From Blumeriella jaapii (taxonomy: Eukaryota; Ascomycota; Leotiomycetes; Helotiales; Drepanopezizaceae), in NCBI GenBank assembly GCA_009599575.1, contig VWND01000010.1, positions 186,001 to 250,000 on the forward strand: a DNA stretch of 64,000 nucleotides. Direction: 5' to 3'. Positions 8,659-21,131 of this stretch are shown here, piece after piece. A program made the position numbers and the translations under genes. Under the pieces are notes generated by a model. It did no database searches, was not told the DNA's origin, and worked only from the letters and a program-made list of their open reading frames with translations. The stretch's first letter is position 1, and each line of letters opens with the position of its first letter.

Positions 8659-9595
8659 ATGTCTAACTCCATTCATGCTTCTGACGTCGCCCAGAGTAAG
8701 TACCTCTATCCTCATACTTGATGTCATCGATCTCAATACCTCTATCTCATTACCTCTACTCACACTCTTAGCCCAAGTTCTCCCACCGTACCCCCAAGAG
8801 CTCGTCCTCCCGATCCTCAGACACCTCATCTCCGCCGACCAATGCGCCGCCGTCTGCCTCGGCCTAACCTGCAAAGACATTTACCAGCACCTCAAGACTC
8901 TCCTCCCGGGCCCCATCCCCCTCTGGCAAGGCGAGACCGTCACCGTGACGGAGCGACTCAGCGGTCCCTACGAGCGCGTTGCCCAATGCTGCCGCCTCCA
9001 AGCCGTCGTGATGGTCTTCCTCCACAACCGCTACCGCCTGCCCACCCCCGGCGGCGCGCACCTGGCCAAGTACAACTTCCCGCTGCTGTGTCGGTCCGTG
9101 TACTGGGAGCGGTTCGGCTTCAAGGGCTCCAAGGAGGAAGAGTTAGAGACGCTGTACCGACACCGCTCGTACGTCCAGCATGTTTGGCCGGCTCGGCAGA
9201 GCGTTGCACTGCCCTCGCCTTTTGGGATGGGTGCAGGATGGTACGTTTCATTCTCTCTCGGCATTGATCCCATCGTGCTTTTCCTCGTGCTCAACAACTT
9301 CTCCCAAAACAAAGCCGTCTCCCTTTTGTCTTCCGAAAAGAGAAATCATCAGAGAGGGGAAAGACGGCACGCTAACGCCGCATTCTCCAGGTACGACGTC
9401 GCGCGCGAGGTCCTCGACTCGCAAGGCGTTCTCATGGACGTAGCCCATCGCCTCGACCGCATGCTCCGGCGCAAGAACCTGATCATCTACCTGGGCTGCT
9501 GGGATCCCGAGCGCTCCGAGGTCAACCAGTACGGCTGGTGCTTCTACATCGGAAGTGTTTTCAAGTGGCCGCACCAGGCCGGTGTGGGTCCGTAG
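8659..9595 (+). CDS. F-box-like protein, three exons, 236 aa
   Basis: Model join(8659..8695, 8772..9240, 9391..9595). Introns are 76 bp (GTAAGT...CTCTTAG) and 150 bp (GTACGT...GCTAAC...CCAG), and the spliced length is exactly 237 codons with the stop. The N-terminus reads PPYPQELVLPILRHLISADQ followed by CAAVCLGLTCKDIYQHL. This has the F-box-like pattern of a Pro-Glu-Leu start, hydrophobic helices and 'a...a..tCK.i'. The C-terminal part is rich in aromatic residues and ends in WPHQAGVGP. F-box proteins normally recruit substrates to SCF ubiquitin ligases, but the match here is to the general pattern only. The upstream 83-aa ORF might belong to the same gene. Confidence 0.6.
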
Positions 9596-12524
9596 GGAAT
9601 GCGCTGGAAGCTTTGCTTAAGTTAGGCTCGGGCCGTTGGGACGGCGGTCGAGGCTCTGGTCTGCCCTGCCCTGCCCTGCCCTGCCTTTCCCTGCCCTGCC
9701 TTTCCCTGCCCTGCCTTGCCTTGCTCAGTTCAGCCCATGGCATATAGCAGCTACGCTCTGTGATTTCCTCGCAGCTCAAAACAGTGCCTACACGACGGGA
9801 CGCCACACACCTCCTGACGAGCGAGACATCACAGCTGATCTTTTCTTTTCTTTTCCTTTCTTTTCTCTTCTTTCCCTTTCCTTTCCCGAAACGCCGCTTG
9901 CGATCGGAGTTTGCTGGAATCGCTTCCGGGGATGTGCGCACCGAGTCGACGGAAGTAAATGTATGCTTTCCACGCGGGCTTCCTCGAAGATGGGATGGGT
10001 TCTCCGTGTATTCGCCTGCAGACTCCAGATCAGGCTGCTAGTCGTACGTACGTCTGCTGGTAGCGGAAGCAAAGGATATGTAGGTAGGTATGCAACAGGG
10101 CACGGCGAGAGAGGTTTCGTTTCTGCTCTGCTCCGCTCCGCTTCTGCTTCTGCTTTTCCTCGGTGGATTTGATACCTACCTACCTGCTCAGTCCAGGCAC
10201 ATAGGTCAATCAATCAACCAATCAATCAACCAACCAACCAACCCGTTCCGTTGTGACGAAAAATCCCATGCTTTCTTCTAACCCACACCTCGCATCGCGT
10301 CTCATCTTTTTCACCTGTAACGTAGCCTTTCCTTTCCCTCACATACACGATACGATACGATAGATACGAACGACCTTACTCCAACGCACCGCACGCATTT
10401 CACCTCCCTCCCCCCCCCAAATATCTCTCCTCTCCTCTCCCTCTCCTCTCCTCTCCTCTCCTCTCCTCTCCTCTCCCCAACCCACAGCAGCAATCAACCC
10501 CCGCGCCAACCGCGGAAATCCGATCCTCGAACATCATCGACGTTGTCCCATGCACTGTTGGCTAGGTACCTACGAAAACCAAACACAAGCTTTTAGCGTA
10601 CAGTAGGAGAGTAAGGGAACGATGGAGAAATCGAAGACGGAGGGATGGGGAACGGATGGATGGTGTTGAGTCTGGAGATAGACTGTGTGGATATGTACAT
10701 GTGGAGATATTTACATTTATACACATAGATATACATATATTTACATATATTTATACAAAGATATACACATACATATCCACACACATATACACACATATAT
10801 GTACACATGTATATACACACACACATATATGTACACATGTATTTACAACACACACCATATATATATACACATACATATACACATATACACACACATATAT
10901 ACACATATATACATATGTATCCATATCATTTCTGTACATACTGTGCTGCACATACAATACACAGCACTTTTTGAATCCGGCGCGCTCTCTCTCACTCTCT
11001 CTCTCTCTCTCCTCTCTGCCCCTCTGCCTCTCTTTCTCTCTCTCCGCCTCTCTGCCTCTCTGCCTCTCTCATATCCACCTACAGTAAAACAAATACCTAC
11101 CCACCTCCCTCCCGACCCACCCACCCACCTCCCCCCCTCCCTACAGTAAGCAAGCACACAACCAAGCCATTCCCACTCCATTCCCCACTCCATTCCCACT
11201 CCATCCCACTCCATTCCAACTCCAACCCGCACATACTATCTTCTATCTTCTATCTGCTATCTGCTATCTGCTATCTGCTACAGTATCACCACCAAAAGAC
11301 GCAACCCATCCATCCGCAACCCAACCCATCCATCCTCCACCCCCCCCCCCCCCCGCAAACGGCGTCCAACGAGTCCATCAAGCAGGCATCAGACGTTCCC
11401 CGCAGCCGATAGACAGCAACGCAGGGCGAAGAGAAAAGGCAAGGAAGGGACTGACTCTCGTTAAGAAGAAAAAAAAAAAAAATGAGGGGGGGGGGGGGGA
11501 GGAGGGGGGGGGGTGTGCGAAATGCTTCTTCACTTCTTCACTTCTTCACTTCTTCACTTCTGCGCTTCTGCATTTCTGCATTTCTTCACTTCTTCATTTC
11601 TTTATTCACTTTTTTTCATTCATTTATTCTTTCACTTATTCACTCGCTTATTATTCATTTACTCGCTTATTTATTCATTCACTCGCTTATTTATTCATTC
11701 ACTCGCTTATTTATTTATTCACTCGCTTGTTTATTTATTTACTCACATATTCATTCACTCACTTGATTATTCGGATTCATATCCTGTATAAGCGAATGTG
11801 AATATTAGTGTTGATGTGAACAGCGACGTTGATTAAGGCAGCAATGTTGATGTGAACATTAATGTTGATGTGAACAGCAATGTTGATGTGAGCAGTAATA
11901 TTGATATGAACAACAACATTGAGATTAGCAGTAATATTGATATTAGCATTAACATTGATATGAACAGTAATATTGATATAAACAGCAATATTAATATGAA
12001 CAGTAATATTAATATAAACAGTAACATTGATATGAATATTAATATTAATGTGAACAGCAATATTTGTGTGAACATCAATGATGATGTGAACATCAATATT
12101 AAGATTAACAACAACATTGAGATTAGCATTGATATCGATATTAGCAGTAATATTAAAATTATCATTAACATTGATGTGAACATTAATATCGATATGAGCA
12201 GTAATATTAATATGAACATTAACATTGATATGAACAGCAACATCAACATCAACACCAACACCAACACCAACCCCAACCCCAACCCCAACCCCAACACCAA
12301 CCCCAACCCCAACACCAACACCACAACCATTCTCGGATGAAATCTCACTCAGAGCAGCCGTAAACAAAGGGAGACAAGACGAGAAAAGCAACAGCACGCT
12401 GGCATGCAAAGGCGATCGGCGTGCAAACACAAGGTACGAACGAGTACGAGTCAAACAAGGGTATATTTTGCGCGGCGCACGAATCACAATCAATCGACGA
12501 TCGCTAAACACAAACACACAGATG

Positions 12525-12563
<39 letters not shown>

Positions 12564-12650
12564 CAAATGTTCATGCCTCTCCCTCCTCCCTCTCCCCTTT
12601 CTCGACCTCCCTGCATGCAAGTAGCCCCCCCCCCCCCCCCCCCCAAGAAA
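9596..12650. repeat. 3-kb mosaic of microsatellites and minisatellites
   Basis: No gene is supported. In order: (CCTGC)n at 9661-9723; TTTTC-rich pyrimidine tract 9838-9893; CAAT/CAAC repeats ~10205-10245; (CTCTC)n 10424-10476; TACACA/TATACA array ~10690-10935; CT-rich tract 10985-11070; TATCTGC repeats ~11228-11283; poly-C 11341-11354; poly-A then poly-G 11467-11510; CTTCACTT then TTATTCATTCACTCGC units 11523-11765; a 6/18-bp ATTGATATGAAC-type array 11795-12340 ending in CCAACA/CCAACC; (AAGC)n 12526-12563; poly-C 12625-12644. Long open frames here encode only simple repeats. Confidence 0.85.
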
Positions 12651-15600
12651 CTAGGGCAAAGCATTCAGCTCCTCCCTCTGCCTCAGATACTTCTTCGCCA
12701 GCTCGTCGCCTCCCAGCGCACTGGCCTCCATCCAGTGGAAAGCCACACACATCGTCTTGGGATCGCTCCTCTCCCCGCCGCCGCTGCCGCTGCCACCCCC
12801 GCCATGCATCTCCATGACGCCCTTCTTGAACGTCTCGCTCGGCCGGCTCAGCGGCAGCAGCACCCGCTCCACCAGCTCTGGGTGCGTCAGGTAGAAGATG
12901 GCCAGCTCCCGCTCCGCGACCGGGTCCCCCTCCTTCGCCGTGATGGTCCACATGCGCGCCGCTTCCTTCATGCTGTACTTCATCATCTCGCCCGTCGTCG
13001 TCGCGTGCTCGGCCGGCATGGCGGAGGACGATTTGCGCGTCTGCGTGTAGTGCACGACGACCTCGTCGGCAATCTCGATCATGGTCCGACACACATCCTG
13101 CTTCAGCCCCAGTGCAGCAAGGCCCGCATCCCAAAACGCTTTCCCGCGTTCGGTCGTGTCGAGGGCGGCGGCCGGCACGAAGGACGCGATGAACTGCAGA
13201 TCGCGAAACAGCGTCTTGGGTCGGATCTCGGCGTCTCGGAACAAGTCTTGCAGCACATCAACGATCATGTCCGTGCTGGCAGGGTTGGAGGGAGCTTGGG
13301 AGCGGGGAGTGGGTGAGGTAGGGTCCGCTTTGGCGAGCGTGTGGGAGCGCCGCTCTTTGCAGTTCCCGATGGCTTCTTCCAGGTTCTTGGCGCGTGGCGT
13401 GATGGGCGTTGCGTCGGTGTGTCCGAAGGCGTTGATGTGCTGGACTTCCGGCGATTGAGGAGGGGCCGTCACGGATTCCTGGCGGAAACGGGGGCGGCGA
13501 GGAGCAGAGGGCGTGAGGTAGGCGATGATGAGGTGTTCGAGCTCGAACAGAGCGTTCAACTTGCCGTAGGGATTGGGATGGACGGAAAACATGCGGAGGA
13601 GTCGTTGGAAAGCCTTACGGTAGGGGAAGTCAGGCGAATCCAGGTCCTTGGAGACACTTTTTCGGGCGCTGACTCCGACGTGCTCGCTGGTTGAACTCTC
13701 GGTCGTAGAATGAACATCGGTCGGACCGCGCTCTGTAGACCTGGATCCGACCGAAGACGGCCCTCCTTCCATCCGTGAGCTCACATTGTCCAGACTGTCG
13801 GACGACGGTTCGGTCTTCTGGGCACTCCTCAAATCCCTCATGCTCTTTTTCTTCTCCAAGGTCCGCTTCTTCATCTTGCGACGCACTTTGCGCTCCGCAC
13901 GCTCTTTCCTCTCCATGCAGTCTTCGCCCAGGGACCCAGAGAACCACGAGTCCGTCTCACTCCCCCTCGCGAACACGAGGTTGCCCAGGTCGCTGATCAA
14001 GAGACTGGTCAGGGTTTGCTTCAAATCCGAAAGAAAGCTCTGCTTGGCCACGCTCGCACGCTCTTCTTTCATGGTGACCGTCTCGTTCATCGACGACGAC
14101 GAGGTGCCGGGGCGGTGATGACTGCTGATACTCGTGGTGGGCGACTGGGCTCGGGTCTGGAACGGCGACCAAAAGGTGGTCGCGGAATCGATCGTCAAGA
14201 CTGGACTGGCAAGACCAAAGTAGTCCTGCGAGTCCATCAGATCCCCCGCCACACCGCTCATTCGCGACATGCTGTATCGACCGGAATCAAAGCTCTGTTG
14301 AGAAGTGTTCCGAGCGGACATCGTGCGAAGGTCTCGCAGACCAGCGCCCGTGCGATTGAATTCGGGGCCGCGGAGGCCGCGTCGACCTGCATCTGCGTCG
14401 CTCTGGTCGTCTCCAGACAGGTGAAGAGACCCGAGACCGCTGGCAAACATGTCGCTCTTTTGCCGACCAACGTCCAGGAGCCGCTTCTCTCGATAGTAGA
14501 GCTCACTTGACCAGAGCACCGGACCTTCCATGAGATTGTCCCCAACGAGCTTGTTGATGCAGGCCTCGATTTCCAAACAGAATCGGTGGATTCGCTCTTC
14601 GCCCTTGCAAAAGTTCTCAATACCAAGTTGAGACAACCAGCGCACGGTCTTTTCCGACTGCTCATCAGACAGCTTGTTGGGTCCACCGTGATCGTCGCTG
14701 GCGGCCATCATATCCATCACTTGCGCCTCGGTCTTGAGGAGGAAGTTGTTCGTGGATGGCCTGGAGATGTTCCGAGGCCGAGTTCCGGCGGGCGGGAGGT
14801 GCGCCACTTTCTTTGGCGAGACCATGCATTTGAGAGCGATGGCGATGTTTCGTGCCCCTTCGTAGGCTGCCGAGTTCTTCACATCTGTGACATACCACAT
14901 CTTGTCGCGAATGGCCTTGAGGCGCTTCATCATCGACTCTATGGTCACGTCGTGTCGTTCCTGGGACTGTTTGAGCCAAACTAGCCAAGCATCGTATTCC
15001 TCGATGGCAGTCGTCGAGCGCCGGATCGAGTCGCGCGGACCTCGCGAGAAGATGCTCAGCAGCGACGCGAAGCCATCTCGTTTGAGCGTGGGCGAGGAAA
15101 GCTGGTGAAGCTGGTTCAGCGTCTTCCACCAGAGGTGCGCATTCACGAAATCCGATTGCGCCTGGCACTGCGCCTCGGCCGCTTCTAACATCGTGATCAG
15201 GACAGAAGGGGCCTCCTTGTCCTTGTCACTATCGGAATCATGGCGCTGCTTTGACGATAGCTTTGGGTCCTTGAGCGTCGCGATGTCCTGGATCATGCGA
15301 TAGGGATTTTTCGACTGCGATGGCGCGGACGAACCCGGCCGACCGCGGTACCGCTTTCGCGGACTCTCCAGCGCCGATGTCCGGTTGCTGAAGGTTTCCG
15401 ACTCGGCCGTGGGATTGAGAGACTGCGGGATCTCATAGTCCTCGACCAGCTTCAGGACAGAGTTCCGCAACTGATGGTAGTCTTTGTCGAGATCTGGCCG
15501 GGATCCTGACGTCTCATCATCCGTATCGCTGCTCGTCGTAAACTCTTCCTCGTCGCCATCCTCGTCCGGGTCGTGAGGGAGCTGGTGCGATAACGACTGG

Positions 15601-18105
15601 CCATCCGGGGACATGAAGAGCACCGTCCATTGCTCGGCACACGGGTGGCAGGCACCCGAAACTCCTTCGGTACCCAAGGTCTGGGTCATTTCATAGATGG
15701 CAACGCGTAGCTCGAACCCATCATCCTCGTAGTTGATGGACCGAGAATGCGTGTTGTCCTCGAGCAGAGGTTCCCGTGAGGTCGTGAAACCGCTGATGAC
15801 CGACGAGCCACTGTTACTTATGACAGAGACGTTGTCGAATGCATGTCGCGGGGCTGTGATGGGACTGGAGGGAAGGACGGTCGACAAGCCCGAAACAGAA
15901 GATGCAGAAGAACGTATACTACCACAGCTGATGTCCTTGGACAGGGAGCTAGACACCGGACGCTTCTCCGGGAAAAGGGAGTTCACCATGGTGATCAAGT
16001 CCGCGGGGCCCATGACCAGGTACGGATGTACCTCAGCGGTCTCTCTCAGCGACGTGATGGAGCGCGCGGGAAGCAGCTTGGCCTTGGATCTCGAGGGCCG
16101 ACTCGACCTGAATCGCGTCATGATGTTCTCGATGTGCGACTTGATGGCCAGCGGTGTTGACGCGGTATCTCTCCTGCGGCGGCATCAGACTCGCCTGCTG
16201 TGGACTGGGACATGGGAGACATACCATAGCATGTCAGCGACCAGCTTATGCGCTCGCATGATGACCTCCTTGAGGATTTTCTGTCGGCCATATTCGGTGA
16301 TGTGGTATTCGGCCATCATTCCATAGGACTGCCGGGTCAGCCTGCAGACACGGCGAGAGAGGGAGGGTGACGCACTTCTGGGTGAATCACAACACCGAGG
16401 AGGAAGACCGAAAACAGCCATTTCGAGACGAAGAACTTCCGGGTGGAAAAGTGGAGCTTGGGATCAAGCTTCCGCAAAATGGCATTTCCCAGTTCTATGA
16501 GGCCTTCGGGAATGCCCCCGGCGCCTGGATCGTCCACCACCGCAAACAGGGCCTGGACGGCGGCGTCGTAAAACTCCTCGGCGGCTATGGTATCCTTGGG
16601 ATTCCGTGGTTCGACGTGGATCCGCGTTCCGGCTTGATCCTCGGCTTTTTCCAAGAGGAACGCTCCATCTTCCAGGATCTTCATCAGATACCACTCCATG
16701 TTCGAGCGGCCGGACCAGTCGCGCATCGCGGTCCACACGTTCAGCACACAGCAGATGAAGGGATCCGTACCCGTCCGGCCCATGGTGATCAGTTTCGCGC
16801 ACGCCGTCGCCCACACATCGGTGCGCCGCAGGTCCTCGCCCGAGTCGGGCCCGGCCGAGTTCGCAAAGCAAGTATGAATCAAAGCAGATAAGGGATCATG
16901 ACGCTGAAAGGAAAGCAAACGCTCAACTGGAGTGGGTATATGCGCGGAAGTTCGACGATGGCTGCTGGACGCCCGGCCCTTGGGGCGTTGATTGTGATAC
17001 GGTAACACGGTGTTGATGCTCTCCAGCCCCTGGTGGAAGACCAGCAACGCGGACAGTTCTTGGGGGGTCAAGCTACAGACCCGGCTCGCGAGATAGTCCG
17101 GGTTGGTCCTGATCTTGGTCAGGAAGCGGAGCAGCGTGTCACGCGCACGCTGGGGGATCTCATGCATGAAAGTTGACGATGAAAAGGGGGCGGCGGGTGC
17201 TCCTCCGCCGCCGCCGCCCCGGGGGGGGATGGCACGGGCGGTCTCGAGCTCGGGTTCGACGAGCGCGTAGCGGCGGATCGCATCGCAGGAGTCCCGGACA
17301 TCGTGGATGGCATTGTAGAGGCTGGCGAAGGCCTTCTTCTCGTCGACCCGGAAATTGTCGACGAGGGTCCGGTGCGCCAGCTCTCCGCAGCGGACCAGAC
17401 GCGCGGAGATGGCGGTCGACACCAGCGACCTCTGGAGCTTCACGCGCGAATGGCTCCGCTTCCTCTCCTGATACGTGGACAGGCGGACCAGATGTGCCAG
17501 CTCTTCCAGGGTGGTGGAGGTCGCCGTCGCCGCACTCGCTGCGGGGCACTGGGGATTCGTGTACTGGGAGACATCCTGCAGCAAGGGCAGCGGCGGGAGC
17601 TTGGGGGGGCTCGCGGCCGTCGGGGTTTCTGGCGCGTTGGTCCTCCAGGACGCCGACGACGCGGGCGTCGCGTCTTTCCTCCGCGGCGCGGGCGACGGCG
17701 AGGCGCGTCTCGTGGCGCTCCGGGTCCTCTCGCGGTCGGCGGGCTCTTTGTAGGAGGTGGGAGGGCGGTTGGGGCTGCGCGACTGGTAGCGATGGATTCG
17801 GGGCGGCACCACGACCGTGATGCTGTTGTGGTTGTGGTTGTGGGAGTGGTTGTGGTTCTGCTTCTTCTTCTCCAGCGGGTTGGGTGTCGGGCTTCGCGAC
17901 GAGACCTGGGTGATGGTGGGAGAAGTCGCTGCCGCACACAGGTTGTCAGTCTCACGGCACGCTCGAGCTCGCTCGCACACGCAGGGAGGGCACAGGTAAG
18001 CAAGAAGAAGGGCCAGCAGATGATGCGGATGCCGCCGGCGTCGAACCTACGAGGAGAGGCTTGAGCGGGCCCCGGGAGGGAGAGGGAGCGCTGCATTTGG
18101 ATCAT
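12651..18105 (-). CDS. Large multi-domain protein with RasGAP-like region, four exons, 1744 aa
   Basis: Model complement(join(12651..16173, 16225..16328, 16376..17928, 18051..18105)). Introns are 51, 47 and 122 bp with GTATGT, GTGCGT and GTAGGT donors, and the spliced length is exactly 1745 codons. The N-terminal ~190 residues are Ser/Pro/Arg-rich and disordered, with an HNHSHNHNHN stretch. Residues ~300-600 are helical; a segment with FFVSKWLFSVFLLGVVIHPE followed by SYGMM resembles the RasGAP core pattern 'FLFLRFinPAIvsPe..Gl'. The middle is long and Ser-rich with basic clusters. The C-terminus (ERELAIFYLTHPELVERVLLPLS ... AFHWMEASALGGDELAKKYL) resembles a Sel1/TPR-like end. I recall similar conserved hypothetical proteins in filamentous ascomycetes but cannot name one. 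The RasGAP assignment is tentative; the first exon is the least certain. Confidence 0.75.
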
Positions 18106-21092
18106 GGCTCCATCTGGAGCGGCTGCTGGGCCGGCTGCGACGGCGCGCTTCGCCGCGTCGAGATGCGATGCGATGCGTGTGGTGGTGGGAGTGGTGGAGG
18201 TGGAGGTGGAGGTGGAGGTTGTCGCTGTCGCTGTCGCCGTCGCCGTCGCCGTCGCCGTCGCTCCACGAAGCTATGCGCAGCGATCACGGCCGCGCTCGTG
18301 GCGAGAGCGGTCGGGGGCGGTGGATGGCGAACGTGCGAGGGCGGGATCGAGACGGTAGATATCGTAGATCGTGTAGATAGTGTAGATAGTGTGTGTATGT
18401 ACAGTCGCCATGAAGGTTTGGCCTTTTCCGGGGGTCTTCGCGGGACGAGATGAGGATGTTAGAGTTTTGGGGCATGTCGAGATGCAGAAGTGCGGCCCCG
18501 AGCGAAATGGCTGCTGTCGGGCGCGCTGTCACTTGTCACCCGTCACTCCTGTGGCCCCGGCCCGTCGACCTCGACCTCGACCTCCACCTCGACCTCCACC
18601 ACCCAATAACCACTCGCTCGCCAGCGCAGAGAGAGTCCCACAACACACAACACAACACACAGCACACAGCACAGCACAGCACAGCACAGCGCGAATGACA
18701 TGGTCTCTCGCTGTCCATCACGGTACGATGCTGTACCTGCTCACCCCTCCATCGCTGGGCATGCGGATACCCATTCCCATCAACCGATACCCGTACCGTG
18801 CCATGGTGTCCAGATATCTACACAACAGCACCCGACTTCATCAGATCCTCTAGCAGAGAGCGAGACGAGAGAGACGAGAGAGACGAGACGATACCAGTTG
18901 GATCAGTCGAGCATCGGCTTGGGACTACTACTGCTGCTACTACTGCTACATACAGCACTCCTACAGTACAGTACAGTACTGTACTACAGTGCTACAATAC
19001 TAAGTACAGTACTGTACTGTACTGTACTACCCTCTACCGCCATGGCCGGCTACTCTACCCATCCCTTCGCTTTGAGCCGCCTACAGATGCGAGCCAGCAA
19101 ATCTGCAAATAACCTTTCCTGCAGCTAAGCCAGTTCTCGGGCGACGGCAAACAAAACACGCTCCGGTCTCTGCTGCTCGGGGGTCCAGTCCATTCGGGTC
19201 CGATACGGCATGGTACAGATACAGATACAGAAACAAGCCTTTCCTCTCGAGCGCTTGGCGCTCGGGGGTTGCTCGCTCATGTCTCGATCAATCCCGGCAT
19301 CCAGGTCTCCCGGAGTCTTGTCCGACTACTGGGAGGCTCAGGGCGCAAAAGAAAAGAACAGAAAAGGAAAATCAAAGGAAAGAGGAAAACTGAAAAGACA
19401 CACGCGCGATGAACGAACGGCTGCGAAGTGCAGTCCGGCGCTGGTGGAGGACCAGGACAGGGACCAGGACTCGAGAGGAACAAGGTGATTCGAGCTTCTC
19501 AACGTGTCACAACATACCCTGGATATGGCGTGGCATGGATGCCAGCGGCGGAGTCCAGTTCTGTCCTGTGCTGTCCTGTCCTGCAACCCCGATCGCTGGG
19601 AAGATGACTAGGAGTGGGAGACGAAAGCCACGTCCGAGATTGATGTTCACATCCATAGCCATAGCCGGTCCGTACTGTACAGTACACAGTAGAGCCAGCA
19701 CAGTACAGCCAGCAAGTGCAGTCGGCTACTGGCAGTGGCAGTGGCAGTGGCAGTGGCGAGGTGATGGTCAACTCGACTTGGTCTCTGCCTCTCTATCTAT
19801 CTCCACGCATCGCCCCCTCGGTCGCTACACACATACACACATACAACAGTAGGTGCTATACAGCCTTACCTTACCTGACCGACCTCTTACTCGAGAGTCA
19901 GGGGCCCAGAACCGCGGTGATGGTTTGGTTTTGGTTTGCCAGCACATACATACTGCCTGCCTTAGCTTCACCCATCCCTCCAGCGCCAGCTGTACGTCCT
20001 TCGGCAAGGTACTGTATGTATGTATGTACAGTATGTATGTACTGTACATACACACCTCCTCCTATAATACCTTACTTTGTTATTACCCATTCATTAAACG
20101 CGCCTTCGCCTCGCCTCGCCTCGGCTGGCTTGCCTGCGACGTCGTGAGTAGTGAGATCCTTTCCTGCGAGTATGTTCTGTAGGGTCCAAGCTGCAACCTG
20201 TGTGTATGTGTCTGATTCTGTTGTTGTGATTGACTTTTTTCTTTTCTTGTCTTTGTTTTTTCTTTTTTTCTTCGCGCATTCAATTCCCGGCAGGTGTTCA
20301 GTGGAAAAGGGGAAAAAGGGGAAGCGAAAGGGGAAATGTCTTGACGGTGTCACGTGTTATCTTGGTCACGTGTACCTGCGTCACATGATCTCACGTCCGA
20401 ATACAGTACTGAATGTGTGTAAGCGAGGTCGGTCGGTCTTTGGCTTCGATAGTACATACTGTAAGGCACTGTACTGTACAGTACGACATAGTCCAGCGTT
20501 GAGCAGAGAGGTGGTCCTTATTCACTCACCCACTTACTTCTCATTGGTATATGTACCAACCAAGTAAGGTATGGCACTCGCTTTCCCCTCGCGCAGCAGT
20601 GGTAGGCCTCCTTTCCTTGCATGGAATCGGTAAGAAAACTCACTACTACTGTACTGTACCGAGAGAGATTTCTATTGTTACACTTCCCCGCGCCTGTTGG
20701 GGATGCGTGCTGGTTCTTGCTTATGCACACTCGATGTCTAATGAGTCGTCCGACTGGACGTTCAGGATCAGAGAGTTTCCTGCACTGCTGTGATGTGGTA
20801 TGGGTATGGTATGATATGCTTGAGGCGAAAAAGACAGTTCGGATAGGTACTTTGTCACATCACAAGATACTGTAGATAGATACCTAAGAACGTACTGTAC
20901 GTACCTAGGCACTAAGTCCTGTAGGTACCTACCTACCTACTGTACGTACGGAGACGATTAGCCATGTTCTCGAATCTTCGCGCGATTTTCGCATTGTAGT
21001 GTTTGTTTTATTCGATGTTTGCGATTAGCGATGAGCGGTACGTTGCATTACAGTCTGGGTTTGTTAGATGCTCAGAACGGTTTTATTTTTTG

Positions 21093-21131
<39 letters not shown>

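Noticed and set aside
10656..11149. Overlapping 143- and 154-codon frames rich in Tyr/Thr/His/Ile
   Set aside because: They translate the TACACA/TATACA and CT microsatellites in two phases; simple-sequence artefacts.
12240..12330. Telomere-like CCAACC repeat
   Set aside because: The unit is not the fungal TTAGGG/CCCTAA repeat; it is a C-rich variant at the end of the neighbouring hexamer array.
11852..12340. 162-codon plus frame rich in Asn/Ile/Asp
   Set aside because: It is only the translation of a hexamer array; the minus strand is equally open, and it has no start context, introns or homologous domain.
12468..13316. 282-codon plus frame
   Set aside because: Antisense to the C-terminal exon of the 1744-aa gene; composition is that of a GC-rich shadow.
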